Assembly (NCBI GenBank): GCA_032718565.1
Contig: JAVGVS010000656.1
Location: 95,687-159,686, forward strand
DNA from: Distichodus sexfasciatus
Taxonomy: Eukaryota; Chordata; Actinopteri; Characiformes; Distichodontidae
Direction: 5' to 3'
Length of the DNA stretch: 64,000 nucleotides
Positions 1 to 11,149 of the stretch are shown one piece after another (positions within the stretch are counted from its first letter, which is position 1; each line of letters starts with the position of its first letter). Position numbers and translations under genes: made by a program. Under the pieces are notes generated by a model. The model ran no database searches. It was given only the letters and a program-made list of their open reading frames with translations, and had not been told where the DNA came from.

Positions 1-1190
1 TAAACAGGCTCATGGCTGAATAATGAATGCCCAGCCACAGTATTAATTTTCTGTTTCAGTTTACAAAGGCCTGAAACTTCGAACTAGTCTTGAGTTGTAA
101 GGGTAGTAGTTTTTTTTTGCACCAAACAATGTTCAGATATAAACACTATGACAAATGGTAAAAATGAAGACATAAGGTGCAAATTTAATCTGAAAACAGT
201 AAATAAATAGATATGAACATATGTGTATGGTTGTGAATTTCCAGAAGAGATTTTGGTTCAGCTTCATGTTTCTCCTAGATGTTTGGGGCAGATGCATTAT
301 TATGGGTGTAGTGGTAGTTCATGTGATGGAAAAAAAACTTAAAATGCTGCTCTGCAGAGCGCCAGAGAATGTACAGATGCTACCATTCTAAATCATACTG
401 CTATTTGCAGCACCCACGCAACAAATGAAAACATTCCCATTGAGCATAATCCCATATTCTGACCTATAATCTCTGTTTTCCCCTCTGTAAGTAGGTGTGG
501 TCTATTTATCTGTAACTGCGCTCCAAACCTGTGCTTTTATCGTTAAATTGTATTTACCTTTCGTCCCCTGCAGTATTAATTCAAGATGAACGCTTCAGAC
601 GGTGCTTTTTGAATATTCGCTTTATACGCCAGAATGACTCACAGCTCAACAACATCTGAAATAGATTTTCCGTTTTTGTTCTGTCAGACTTCTGTCTGTC
701 TGCACTTTCTGTGTTTCTGTCACGTCGGCCCTTCCTCTGACCTTTAAAAACAAATCGGTCATTGTTTTGTCTAACTTGTGTTCTCTTTAGCTGTCCTTGT
801 ATAAATAAAAGAGTATTTATTAAAGGTGACAATTGTGTTTTAAACAAATGACGTTTAAAGCAACCCTGCTTTTATTTTGAAAAGCCAGTTTGTATTCTAA
901 AAAAATAACATATGATAATGTAACACAGATGTGCCCCAGACTAAATAAAGTTATCTTTTACTGACAGTCCCTCTGTCTTTTTATTGTTTGGCCTTCGCCT
1001 TCTAATTATCCAATATGGTCATCATTTCAGTTTGTTTCTCGTATTTTGTCATTTTTTGTTCAGCGCTTTGCGCGTAATTATCGCATGTATCCACCAGATG
1101 GCGCCAGTGCACTTTCTGTAAAATTCGGGTAGCGAACATAAAAATGATTTCTACTTGGAACACGTTTACAAATCAATTTCTTTTTTCTTT
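1..1190. other. gene-free AT-rich flank
   Basis: I see no exon, repeat family or structured element beyond short homopolymers. Confidence 0.5.
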
Positions 1191-1308
1191 TTTTTTGTTG
1201 ATCCCGCCACCACCCCCCCTCTTCGGAGGTCAACTTTATTCATTTAATTATTTTTCCAATTAATTAAAATACTTAAACAGGATAAATAAGGTTGAAAAGA
1301 GAGGCAAC

Positions 1309-1406
1309 AGAGGGGGAGAGAAGAAGAAAAGGAAGGGAGAAGAAGGAAAAGAAAGAGAAAGAAAAGAAAGGAAAAGAAGTGTAGAGAGGGAGAAAAAAAA
1401 AAAAAA
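1309..1406. repeat. polypurine tract (71 + 24 bases)
   Basis: Positions 1309-1379 are purines without interruption; after g-t a second purine run spans 1383-1406 and ends in an A-run. The complementary strand gives spurious Ser/Phe/Leu-rich open frames. Confidence 0.9.
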
Positions 1407-2079
1407 TAGAACACAGGAGACACAACAGCAGAGAAATTGCAGCAACAACCAACATCTGCATGAATTGCAGTAAATACTAAATAGCGCACATAAATATTAC
1501 AGAATATATTTTGAAGGGATAGCAGATCAAGACAGTGTGTATCTGTGAGCACCTGTTTTTACACCAATGTGGATGCTTGTGTCCACACCTGTGTGTGTGA
1601 GCGCACTTGAATTCATAAGGTTCCTCCATAGAAATGTTTAATAGTGCGTGTGGGGAACCTCAGTCCCGACCCGCAAGGTATGGAGCAGACACGGAGGGGA
1701 CCTGGGACCCAGACCTCCGGAGGCCCCCAGGGCCGGGACTCCCAGGAGAAACACCACCGAGAAGTCTGAGGTACCCTCCCAGAAAATCGTACAAATCAAT
1801 TTCTGCCTAAAAACCTTCTACTGTTTTCTATTTTTGCTGTTTTTAATCTGCACTCACAGGTGCCACGATGCTCTAGCCTTTGCCCCCAAAAAAGCAATGT
1901 ATAAATAGGCTCTAAAAGATGGATGAATAATAGGCATGAATAATAAAATGTATCATATCTAGTTATCTAATTGATCAGAATATCAACTATTTCACTATAT
2001 GAATTTCGCCCCACACACATATATATATATATACTCTGCATCTTATATTAACTCATTCAGGTTTAATGGGCATTGCATA

Positions 2080-2196
2080 TTAGACAGTACCTGTTTAACA
2101 CCTATTACGAATGTTACTATGTGCAATAATGCAATAAACATGATGCACATTTTTTAAATCTAAAATATCTAATACGCTTAGACAGGTACTGTTTAA
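2080..2196. repeat. MITE-like inverted repeat pair, 19-base arms
   Basis: Arms ttagacagtacctgtttaa (2080-2098) and ttagacaggtactgtttaa (2178-2196) are inverted complements at 17 of 19 positions, about 80 bases apart. They could be termini of a 117-base non-autonomous element. No clear target-site duplication is seen. Confidence 0.45.
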
Positions 2197-2514
2197 AGTT
2201 TGGAGACTGTTATTGACCTGAGCACCTCTGGATGGAGACATAGTCATAGAATGACAGAAAGATGCTCACACACAGACCTACAAAGATATTTTCCAACTGT
2301 AAATTTTATAGCAGTAATTTCCTGGTCGGCCAATTACGGACAAGAAAGAAACCAGTTTAATTCTCTGCACAACAAGTCAGTGTTTTGGTCTTAGTTTTAT
2401 GGTTGTTTGGCTTTATTTACTCTTGTTCTAGATGGAAACATCTTCCATGCGTATGTGTGTCCTACAAATATCCCAAATTTACAGATGGTGTACATTAAGC
2501 CATGCCCAGTAACA

Positions 2515-2517
<3 letters not shown>

Positions 2518-2548
<31 letters not shown>
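2518..2548. repeat. (TC)n microsatellite
   Basis: Uninterrupted TC run of about 15 units. Confidence 0.95.
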
Positions 2549-2551
<3 letters not shown>

Positions 2552-3049
2552 AAGCACATGATCGTGCTTGTTTGGAGTCATGTGTCGCACAGGGACTGCT
2601 GGAACAGATGTGTGGAGACGGGACACTGTGGTATCTGTGCAGGTGACATGACAGGACATCGGCTCCTAATGTAGGCAACATCTGGCCGCTGTTGGTCCGT
2701 GTCAGTGCACAGCCGTCTGCGCCAGAATTTCGCCCGAGGCACTTCTGCGTACTACGTGCTGCAGTGGTCTGCTGGGTCGTGGGGTCTGGAGGGGAGGCAG
2801 AGGGCCCAGAGAAACCTAGACTCATCTACCTTATGTTGTGAGATGCTTTCTTTAAGAGATATAGGTGAACATACACAAATACACGCATTTCCCTTTTTAT
2901 TTCCATTGGCACGCATCTCCAGAGTGGAGGATAAACAAAGTCTTCTCAAGTCTTTTAGGAACTCGAAAAAGTCCAACTTCAGAGCAGAAAAATCCATGCA
3001 GCTGATGGCCTAATGCTTAGGATGGGAACACAGCAAGGTGTCTTAAGAG

Positions 3050-4250
3050 AAGCAGTTATTTAGCTGCACATTGAGGTAAAAGGGACACGCGTCCTCATCG
3101 ACTTGTACTTAACAGCGGTGAGAGCAGTACGTACCTGGACACAGCCGGAGCTAAAACAGCTGCCCATTAGCAGCTGGAGCCCTGCATAGTTAGTTAGGCC
3201 TCCCAAAGCAGTCACGTTGTGAAGACGCTCGGCCGCCTGCGCTAGCGTGGTGCACTTCTGCAGCTAATAGGGCCTGTTAATTTTAGCCTGCCGTGCGACT
3301 CCGAAGAGAGCCACTTTGGGTTTAATTACAGTCATACTCGAGCAGCAATTTCGCTGTGATTGAGGAGGGAGGGGGAGAAGGAGAGGCAGAAAAGATCACC
3401 TCTTAAAAGTGTCTAAATTGCATCTTATTTTCCCCCTCTTTTTAACCACAACAAAAGGGACAGTGACAATAGCTCGGCGTGTTTCCTCCCAAGCAAAAAG
3501 TGCGTTTTGACCAATTACCAACGCCATTATCTGGGATGTATTAAAAGTGGCACAGGAGGACCGATGAGCAGTAATTGAAAAGTTTGTGTCGCAAAGTTTT
3601 GCAGTGGTGCGGTGGACTCACACTTTGCCAAGTTATATTTTCTCACACTTTAGGTCATACAGCACTGTCCAGATTTCAGATCAGGATGGCTCGTGTTCCA
3701 TCCCCGGTACAGGCTGAACCATTTCCGAGATCAAGTTCAATCCTACGACGTGCCTAATGTTCAAGTGTGTGGCACAAGGTAGACAATGGGAAGGTCGTTA
3801 GCTAATTCCTCTCCAGCCTAGAAGTTGATGGCTGATTGAGAACCCAAAGGCGATCCTCTTTACAACACAAGGACGACACTTAAGAAGTCTCTAAATGAGG
3901 AAGGCAGACTTCAACGGTGCACTGTGCCAATCTTAAATCATTGCCCATTGTTTAAGCGCCAGCCAGCGTCGGGACGAGAGAGACACTTGGGAGTGCGAAT
4001 GTAATTGTCTCACCGTATCAATGTGTCTGAGAGTTAGCCCCCTCCTCAGGCCCTGCGGACGTTGGCGTTACCGCCTGCTGATGAGAGGATACCTGCAATC
4101 AGACTCCACACCAAGAACTATTGTATCATAATCACTCCAATTCACACGCTTCGGCTTTTACACGGTGAGATTCATTATCCTCCATCTCCCAAGCCATTTA
4201 GCTACACTTCCTCTTTTTTTTAACCCCCCTAATTTGAGCGATGCATCGCT
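3050..4250. promoter_or_regulatory. candidate conserved non-coding cluster
   Basis: A microsatellite-free, balanced-composition kilobase contains paired E-boxes CAGCTG (3158-3163, 3171-3176), tttaattaca (3321-3330) and gaccaattacc (about 3509-3519). This texture is typical of enhancers near developmental regulators. Inference only. Confidence 0.3.
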
Positions 4251-4311
4251 TCTTGGAGTTCTCAGTTAGAGCCGTTACGGTGTGGCTATACGTGTTTGTT
4301 CTCACTTTGAA

Positions 4312-4378
4312 TCTTCTCTTCTCTTCTCTTCTCTTCTCTTCTCTTCTCTTCTCTTCTCTTCTCTTCTCTTCTCTTCTC
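4312..4378. repeat. (TCTTC)n pentanucleotide microsatellite
   Basis: About 13 near-perfect 5-base units, entirely pyrimidine on the plus strand. Confidence 0.97.
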
Positions 4379-4559
4379 GCTTTTGACCCATCATAGCCGT
4401 GTCCTCTGGTTGCCCTCAGAACCTTTCATTTCGCCAAACGCGAAGGCCTTATCATTAGCGTGCGACGTCTTTCTAACGCTCATCTTTTCCTCATCACGAC
4501 ATCCCCTTTTTTCCACCTCCCTCTTTCGTCCCCGCTCTCACTCACCGTGAAGCCGTTCA

Positions 4560-4675
4560 GGAGTTGTTAATGGCCCACGTTGCTTTAATTGGTTTCTAAC
4601 CGTTTATGAGCGAGAACCCAACTGTGAGCTTAATGAACAGGTACGACTGGGTAATTACTGCAATCTTAGCCCCCC
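4560..4675. promoter_or_regulatory. candidate conserved non-coding element
   Basis: Unique sequence with ctttaattggtttc and gggtaattactgc cores, directly before a (CA)n run. Inference from motif texture. Confidence 0.28.
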
Positions 4676-4677
4676 TG

Positions 4678-4732
4678 CACACACACACACACACACGCAC
4701 ATACACGTACAAACACACACACACACACACAC
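4678..4732. repeat. (CA)n compound microsatellite
   Basis: CA run interrupted by gc, ta and cgta. Confidence 0.9.
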
Positions 4733-4869
4733 TTAAAATGCACACTTATATACAAACTGGCCCGGACCACACAAAGCCTAAAAGGAGCCCAGGCCCTGCA
4801 GGAGTCTGCCGAAGCAGGAGGATGAGGCCAGAGAGAGAGAAAGATTCTGCCGAGCAAAACAAAAGAGAC

Positions 4870-5550
4870 TGAAGAGGAAGATTTAAATGTAATAACTGGC
4901 TATTATTGGTCATTTAGTGTGGGAGCGGCATGCGGAGCGCAAGGGTGTGTTTACGACAGAGATGAAACTGCACACGTCTTCGCCGGCTCGCGGTTTGAAC
5001 GGAGCACGAACTGAAGATGTTCTCAGAGGCTTATTGAGGGCATTGTAATGATGTATGTCATTTTGGGGGAAAACGATGTGCTTTATAATTTATCTTGACA
5101 TGCAGCGGCTTTCTTTTAGAAAGTTTCTAAGATTGTTCGCTTTTCAAAAATAGCATGTGTGGTGTAGAACATTAGGAAATTTATGTGCACAGTCATATAA
5201 AAAGATGTAAAAATGGAAACGTTACTTGCTATGGCATAGTAGTAGACCTAGTTAGCGAGCGTGTACAATTTGCAGTGTCCGTTGGTCAATCATTAGCGCT
5301 GTGAGACGTGGGCTTTGTCCTACAGTTATGCCTAAGTAATGATATGGACGAAGAGCAACTTTTCACCCGAGTTACACTCCAGCCAGACTCTATGATGTTG
5401 TCATTCATTCCTTCAGTCCATTTAGTCTTCAGTAGCTCTGTGTCTCTCTCACTCTCTCTGCCTCCCTCCATCTGCTAAATCATGTCTGTCCTGAGGCATA
5501 GAGCTGAGTTCTGTTCCCTTAAGGCTGACAATGGAGATCTGAAATAACAC
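4870..5550. other. gene-free segment
   Basis: No repeat family or exon recognised; a (CA)n run starts at 5555. Confidence 0.5.
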
Positions 5551-5554
5551 CCTT

Positions 5555-5580
5555 ACACACACACACACACACACACACAC
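5555..5580. repeat. (CA)n microsatellite
   Basis: Uninterrupted AC run of about 13 units, followed by GA-rich sequence to about 5720. Confidence 0.93.
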
Positions 5581-5929
5581 TAAGTCTCCAAACTATCCCT
5601 ATCATCTCCATCACTGAACCAGAGAGACACAAAGCGACAGAGAAAAAGTTTCGTTTCTTGGATATCAAAAGCAGTCGGACAGTGGATCGAGAGAGAGAGA
5701 AAAGAGAGAGAAAAAGACCCCAAAGAATTTGGGTTAAAAAGCTGAGCGTGCCCTGAGACTCTGTGGAGCCCAGCATTTGTATACATATTTTGGCCATTTG
5801 TTTAAACACATGCCAATTTCTGAAAAATGGAAGCTACCACACGGGCGGAGCGCGACATGCTCTGAATGGAGGGAGGGAAAGAGAGAAATTGAAAGAGAGA
5901 GAGAGCAAGTGGAAGGAGCAAGCGACGGG

Positions 5930-6200
5930 TAGCCCTTTGCCAGATGCCCGCTCCTAAATGACTTTGCATCCTCACAGGGGCGTTGGGCATCTCGCCCTCT
6001 CGGCTCCCCCAGGACGCAATCACGCTTTGCCACTGTGGGCCGGCAGCGCGAGGGAGATGGCGAGGGGCGGCAAGGGGCCATGAGGGGCCGCGAGCGGCCT
6101 TCTGCTCTTTATGAGGCGCTGGTTTGACATGGCCAGGCAGCTGGTTAATTCATTAAATCGGAGCCCTAATATAAACAGCCATTCATTTCACTCTCTGACA
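5930..6200. promoter_or_regulatory. candidate conserved non-coding element
   Basis: GC-rich unique sequence passing into a ctggttaattcattaaatcg motif (about 6141-6160). Inference only. Confidence 0.28.
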
Positions 6201-6247
6201 GTGTGCCGTCTGGACAATGTGAAGCACCCAAATATAACTGCCGTACT

Positions 6248-6316
6248 TGTGTGTTTGTGTGTGTGTATGTGTGTGTGTGCGAGAGCAAGACTGTTTATGT
6301 GCGTGTGTGTGTGCGT
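6248..6316. repeat. (TG)n compound microsatellite
   Basis: Two TG runs separated by a short unique piece around 6281-6297. Confidence 0.88.
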
Positions 6317-6779
6317 GCACGGATGTCTTACATAAGGGAAATATGAATGTTTGTGTGTGTATGATTTTGCAGTCAGACTCTTGGATAAATCAGTGTGTGA
6401 GAGGCCAGGCCAGAGCATTTCACTCTAAACACAGAAGGTTTTAAGAGAAGCAGGAATCGGCTCGGCTAATTGGTACAGCCTTACTGCATAGCTTTGGCAT
6501 TTCGCAGCGCAATCAGAAAGTGGAAGAGCATTGTAATGCAGCCCCTCAGTGTAAAGGTAAAGCGTTGCAATATTACACACACACACACAAACAATCACAC
6601 TAGTCTTGTACTTTAAAAAATCCAATTATTGTTACAGTGTAAATGCAACGCAAATTATAATGTGTAGTTTGTCGCTAACACAATGTTGATATTAGTATTT
6701 ACACATTGGAATATTGTGTTTTTGCCCAGCACAAGATTTAAAACATATTATCGCCATTATTGTTTATGTACATTGTGCC

Positions 6780-6857
6780 AGTACTTGCATAACCATTGTT
6801 ATAGTTTAACTATACTCTTAAGTATTGTTAAACTATAACAATGGTTATGCAAGTACT
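6780..6857. repeat. 78-base near-perfect palindrome (hairpin)
   Basis: Left arm 6780-6810 (starts agtacttgcataacc) is the exact inverted complement of 6827-6857 (ends ggttatgcaagtact), 31 of 31 bases. One t/t mismatch is followed by five more pairs, leaving a 4-base loop (ctta, 6817-6820). Transcript from either strand would fold into a 36-bp hairpin. It could be a snap-back MITE or fold-back element. Confidence 0.95.
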
Positions 6858-6943
6858 AGCAGAAATTTTTTCAGGAATGTTACTCATTGTTTGATAACCA
6901 TATCTGATAACTGCATTCTATACTGTTGTTTTTTGATTAGAGG

Positions 6944-7030
6944 ATTTCAAGTCAAACTTAAAGTTAACTTTATTGTCATCGCTGTTATATACTCTACAAG
7001 TATACAGAGAGACGAGACGCTGTGACTCCA
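6944..7030 (+). mobile_element. remnant of a common fish interspersed repeat
   Basis: The string taactttattgtcatc, followed by tacagagagacgagac and a t-rich end, matches a widespread fish repeat (aactttattgtca..acagagagacgaaac) known to me by pattern. Family name uncertain. Confidence 0.45.
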
Positions 7031-7036
7031 CTTTTA

Positions 7037-7500
7037 CCTAGGGATGAGCCGATACGCATTTTTTCAGAACCGATCTGATCCGATTCTGATACCGACATAG
7101 AGTCTGATACCATATCTCTTTTTACTCTTATTCGCTAAGTGAGGCAAACACGCAATTTAGCTATCAAAAAAAATAAAAGTGCATGCAGGCAGATTTCAGC
7201 ATGTAAAGACAAGAGATTTTGCTTGCAACTGTTCCACTGTGTGCGCAAAATAATGCGACAGAAGGCTCAGGTCGTATAAAATCCCACGTCGGACTTTGGA
7301 CATGCCTGGCACAAGCACTACCTTTTCCAAGCCAATGTTGGCTGAAGTTTAAAGAGAGATATTATTTTCACTAAAAGTGGACTAAAATGGCTCCGTTTCG
7401 TCCACTATCACTGCTAAAGACACACTACAGTTACTGAAGTACTACTTTGAGGAGAGGAACAGACAATTTATGGTCTCAGACTGTGCAACAGCAAGGTGGA
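7037..7500. mobile_element. degraded hAT-like DNA transposon remnant
   Basis: gggatgagccgatacgc and repeated ccgat/ctgatacc motifs resemble termini of fish hAT-type elements (gggatg.accgat..). The interior keeps no open frame. Boundaries are uncertain. Confidence 0.35.
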
Positions 7501-7574
7501 TCAAAACAGGTGCAACGAATAAAGAATGAACCCATGAAGAAATGTGTGATAGAAGTATATTAATATGTATTCCT

Positions 7575-7700
7575 GACAGCTCCCCGGGCGCTGTCCTTGT
7601 TAGCTGCCCACTGCTCCTTCATGGATGGGTCAAATGCAGAGGTCACATTTCATTGCGGTGCACTGTGTGCTGTGTTCACGATGACAAAAAAATCACTCGC
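7575..7700 (+). mobile_element. fish interspersed repeat, copy 1 of 2
   Basis: Contains ccccgggcgctgt, agctgcccactgctcctt, gatgggtcaaatgcagag and gtgcactgtgtgctgtg, an arrangement very frequent in fish genomes. A second, shorter copy lies inverted at 29650-29725. Confidence 0.6.
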
Positions 7701-7785
7701 TTTACTGGTCCGGAATTCACACTGGCAACGTTCTGATCACAGGGTGAACGCCCCAACCGTTACACTGCCAACTGCCCCAATAACC
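7700..7785 (+). mobile_element. short repeat module shared with 8211-8290 and 34714-34790
   Basis: The segment with ctggcaacgttctgatca, ccccaaccgttacactgcc and aactgcccc closely parallels 34714-34790. This is typical of a fish SINE/LINE-tail family. Directional copies all lie on the plus strand. Confidence 0.55.
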
Positions 7786-8149
7786 TGCAGTGCCATTACC
7801 ATTCATGACTAGAAGTCAAAAAAGGTGCAACTTGGAGGGACGCTGTAGTTTTTCCGCTCTCTGTGTCAATTCAGAGCAAAGCAAGTCAGTCGCAGGAGTG
7901 TGTGAGGTCACAGACAGAACTAGGCCATTTGCAGTGGCCTGGGTTCAGAAAATAGAAAAGTTGGATTTGATTCAAGTATTTGAGGTTTCCAACTCCATAA
8001 TACAGAATGGGAATGATAATTGAATTCCATTGCTTGTAGCCACCGGCGCTAAAAGTGACGAACAGTAACAATGGGTACATTTAACACAGGTAGGATCACA
8101 AGTTTAATCAAAACCTGGCGTGTAAATGATACTTTCACAGTCAGATTTT

Positions 8150-8300
8150 TTAGTCCATCTGCATTTCACCCGTCCATAAAGTAGCTGTGCTTGGGGGTGG
8201 TACCTTGCTCATGAGTACCTCAGTAATACCTTTATCGGTGACCCTACGATCATGGAGCCAGCTCCCTAACCGTTGCACAACCCCTTCCCCACTGAAAAAT
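8150..8300 (+). mobile_element. diverged copy of the same repeat module
   Basis: catgagtacctcagtaatacc, then tgaccctacgatcatgg and ctccctaaccgttgcac align by eye with 34690-34780 (catgagttcctcagtggtagc). Confidence 0.5.
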
Positions 8301-8491
8301 GGCAGTGCCAAAAAACAAATGATGAAATACAATATGGGATATAATAAGTGACATTTAGATGCAAATAGTTGTTTATCAAATATTGGTGCAATGAGGTGAC
8401 TGTATATGTCGTTAAACATACCCATTTATGATGGTTTTAGAGGTACATTCAACACTCTTATATTAGGGTTCAGGTGAAAGCTCCAGTTTAA

Positions 8492-8538
8492 TACACACAC
8501 ACACACACACACTCACACAGACACACACACAAACACAC
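8492..8538. repeat. (CA)n microsatellite
   Basis: CA run with short interruptions. Confidence 0.92.
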
Positions 8539-8539
8539 T

Positions 8540-10055
8540 GAGAAAGTAATTGACGGCTACCTCCTATGGTGTCCCTGCTGTGGGGAATTGCTCAGATCAG
8601 TCTGTGCTCTGAGTCTTTAGATCCATGTCTCCATTACACTCCACTAAAGATAAAGAGACAGCACAGAGGGAGAGAGAGAGAGAGAAAGAGAGATGGAGAG
8701 ATTGTGGCTATGTGACTAAAGAAAAGCTCACAGCACAATGGCTGAAGAAAGCCCATGGTAATGGACATAAAAGCGAGTGAAACAGTGGTAAGAAAATAAA
8801 AGGAAAAAGGCAGATGATGAAATATAATGCCCTTCATGTAAAGCATGATGCTAAGTACGTTTTTGCATTCTAATATGCTGTGTATTAAAGAAAACTGCCA
8901 CTGTACCCACACACATACGCACACGTTTACAATCTAGCTGCTTTTCAAGTTACTTAAGCTGACTCAACTGTATTAGACCAAATGCACAGATATTTAGATA
9001 CAAATGCAGCTAAAATGATCCTTAAGCTGACCTTAGTAACCAAAGGAAAATCTTTTAGATAAAACTCAACTTCAACCTACAACTGAAACTGAAACATTAT
9101 TTTTTTTATCTTGAGGCTCGGAACATTAATACAAAATCATCCCCATAAAAAATCTGACAAATCTATCTCAGTTTTTATCTTTTAGGGGAAAATCGGATCT
9201 TAACAGCTCAATATCTGCCCCAAAAAAACACAAAATATTTAATAATTTGGATTTTTAGTTACTAAATAATGGTTAATTTTGTGTTCTGAATTAGGTTATA
9301 ATTAAGGTATCATTAATATGTTTTGTTTTCAAGGGCCCAATTAAATTTTGTAAAGGCAATTCCGCCACTTAGCCGAAACACCATGTGTCTGTAACAACCT
9401 CAATACAGTGTTTAAATACAGACACACACTTAGTAATCAACATTAATTTGGCACACAAGGGAGTCAATACTGGGTAAATCCCCATAATCCTTCTAATCCA
9501 CTCCTTCTCCCAAATCTCTACTGTGTTAGTTTGACCCCAGCTGGTCTACCCGAGCTGAGTCGCTCACAATCAGGGCACAGGCAATCATCTTGACCTTTAA
9601 TCTTGAGGGCTTGAATCGAAGGCTCTCATTATTAGAGCTGAAACAGCCTCAACATCCAGTTTACATTTGATTCAAGCTCTCAAAATGACCATGTCCTGGA
9701 TGACTGAGAACTTACACAGACACCTTGACCTTTAGTTGCGCAAGCTTGTACAGTCGTCATCCTGAACATCCTGTTTCTCTATCGTCCCTCTTTCCCGCCT
9801 AAACCCTGCATTCCTCACACAACACCACCAATCACCAACTTGAGATGACATATTTTTGAGCTTCCTCCATCCCTTCATTTATTGGCTTATATGATTTGAG
9901 TGGCATACTCTAGACACACACGACTTATATATTATTGGGCTGGAGCTACTGATTTAAGTATTTACTTGATGTGAAAATACCAAGACAAATCTTAAATCAT
10001 TTTTAAATGACCTGATCTGAAGAACAAAATGGCTCTCCTGTGGTTAATGGTGACA
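8540..10055. other. gene-free segment
   Basis: Short AG run near 8670-8692; otherwise AT-rich unique sequence with no recognised element. Confidence 0.5.
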
Positions 10056-10059
10056 CTCA

Positions 10060-10215
10060 ACAATTCGAGAGCAGGCAGGAGGCTGGTGGTTGTCTAGAGA
10101 TACCATGCTCACCTCTTGACCAAGACATTGTGGGTTCATGCCCTACTTCCACAGTACCACCATTGAATCTCCGAAAAGGACCCTTAACCACAAAGTGGAG
10201 ACTGTTGCCGTAAAA
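10060..10215 (+). mobile_element. possible tRNA-derived SINE remnant
   Basis: ctggtggttgtctagagata resembles a degraded A-box region and gtgggttcatgccc a B-box; aaggacccttaaccac further on is typical of fish SINE bodies, followed by an A-run. It is too diverged to be a working tRNA. Confidence 0.35.
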
Positions 10216-10639
10216 AAAAAATCCACAAATGTAAATGCGTCTGTCATACCCCTGGTCTCTTTTTCCTTCCTTCAGCATTTTTGCTTCCTCTGTTCCTTTC
10301 TGCACTTTTGATCGGGTTTGGTTTTATTACTACTCTGAAGTAATGTATACTCTCTAGTTCATTCTTCTCTATATCTCGGGGTGAGATTTGCTTGGTGCCC
10401 GCAGCCCCCATGGTGCAACAATGGGACCACCAACACTGTCAGACTCCAGCTCTTAATCGCTCTCACCGCAAAGCCGCAGTCAGTGTCATAAACTTCCAGC
10501 CTGGTCGTGGGGGGGAGGTTTCGTTGCTCAGCCAGCACTCATGTGTCTGCGTCTGCATCTGTGTCCAGGGGTCGGCGGGTCAACCGGCAGCGTCAACCCT
10601 GATGCCTTTTGACGCCGGCTGCCCTCCTTGCTGCTCGCT

Positions 10640-10900
10640 CCTGTAGCGGTAAATGGAGGATGAAAGCTTGGGCCTCCCTCCTGCCCTCCCCCAATTCTGT
10701 CTCCCGTGTGTTTATCTTATCATCAAGCCTCTTTATTGGTAAATAAGGGTGGGCCCGGCTGGTCCTGGTCCTCTCTGGGGAAGCTAACCAGCTCTGATGG
10801 GCCTCTGTAACTATAGCGCTCTGTGTTTAGGCTATTAGAACAGCCTATTTACAATCTGGAGTTTCCTATTGATTATGTCTGCCTCGAATTATGTTTACCA
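10640..10900. promoter_or_regulatory. candidate conserved non-coding element
   Basis: Unique stretch with GATA-like ttatcttatcat, tctttattggtaaataag and caatctggagtttcc, bounded to the right by a TCCC-rich low-complexity run (10925-11060). Inference only. Confidence 0.28.
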
Positions 10901-11149
10901 GAGAAATAAATAACATATGTGTCCTTTCCTCCTTCTCTCCTCCCTCCCTCCCTCCCTCCCTCCTTTCTTCCTTCTCCCTCTCTCTACAACCCTTCACTTT
11001 TACTCTGCTCCCCTCTCTCTCTCGCTGCCTTGTTTTTCTCTGCCTCACTGCAGTCTGCCTCTGTCTCACTTCACTCTCTTGCTGTCCTAACTAACTTTCT
11101 CTGTCTGCCCTAATCATTATTCTCTGTCCTTCTCTTTTGAACTCCGTCC

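Larger units (their letters stand above)
1420..3040. other. gene-free segment with inverted repeat and (TC)n
   Basis: It holds a GC-rich patch at 1650-1780, the 19-base inverted repeat pair at 2080-2196 and a (TC)n run at 2518-2548. No credible gene. Confidence 0.5.

Noticed and set aside
1244..1552. 102-codon and overlapping frames, minus strand
   Set aside because: Produced by the polypurine tract read on the opposite strand (Phe/Ser/Leu runs).
2397..2825. 142-codon open frame, minus strand
   Set aside because: Runs through the (TC)n microsatellite, giving an Arg-Glu repeat; no family resemblance.
4312..4378. repeat array resembling a structured or CRISPR-like array
   Set aside because: Simple pentanucleotide microsatellite without spacers in a vertebrate genome.
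10060..10215. possible tRNA gene
   Set aside because: A- and B-box-like strings are present but no cloverleaf can be drawn; more likely a SINE remnant.
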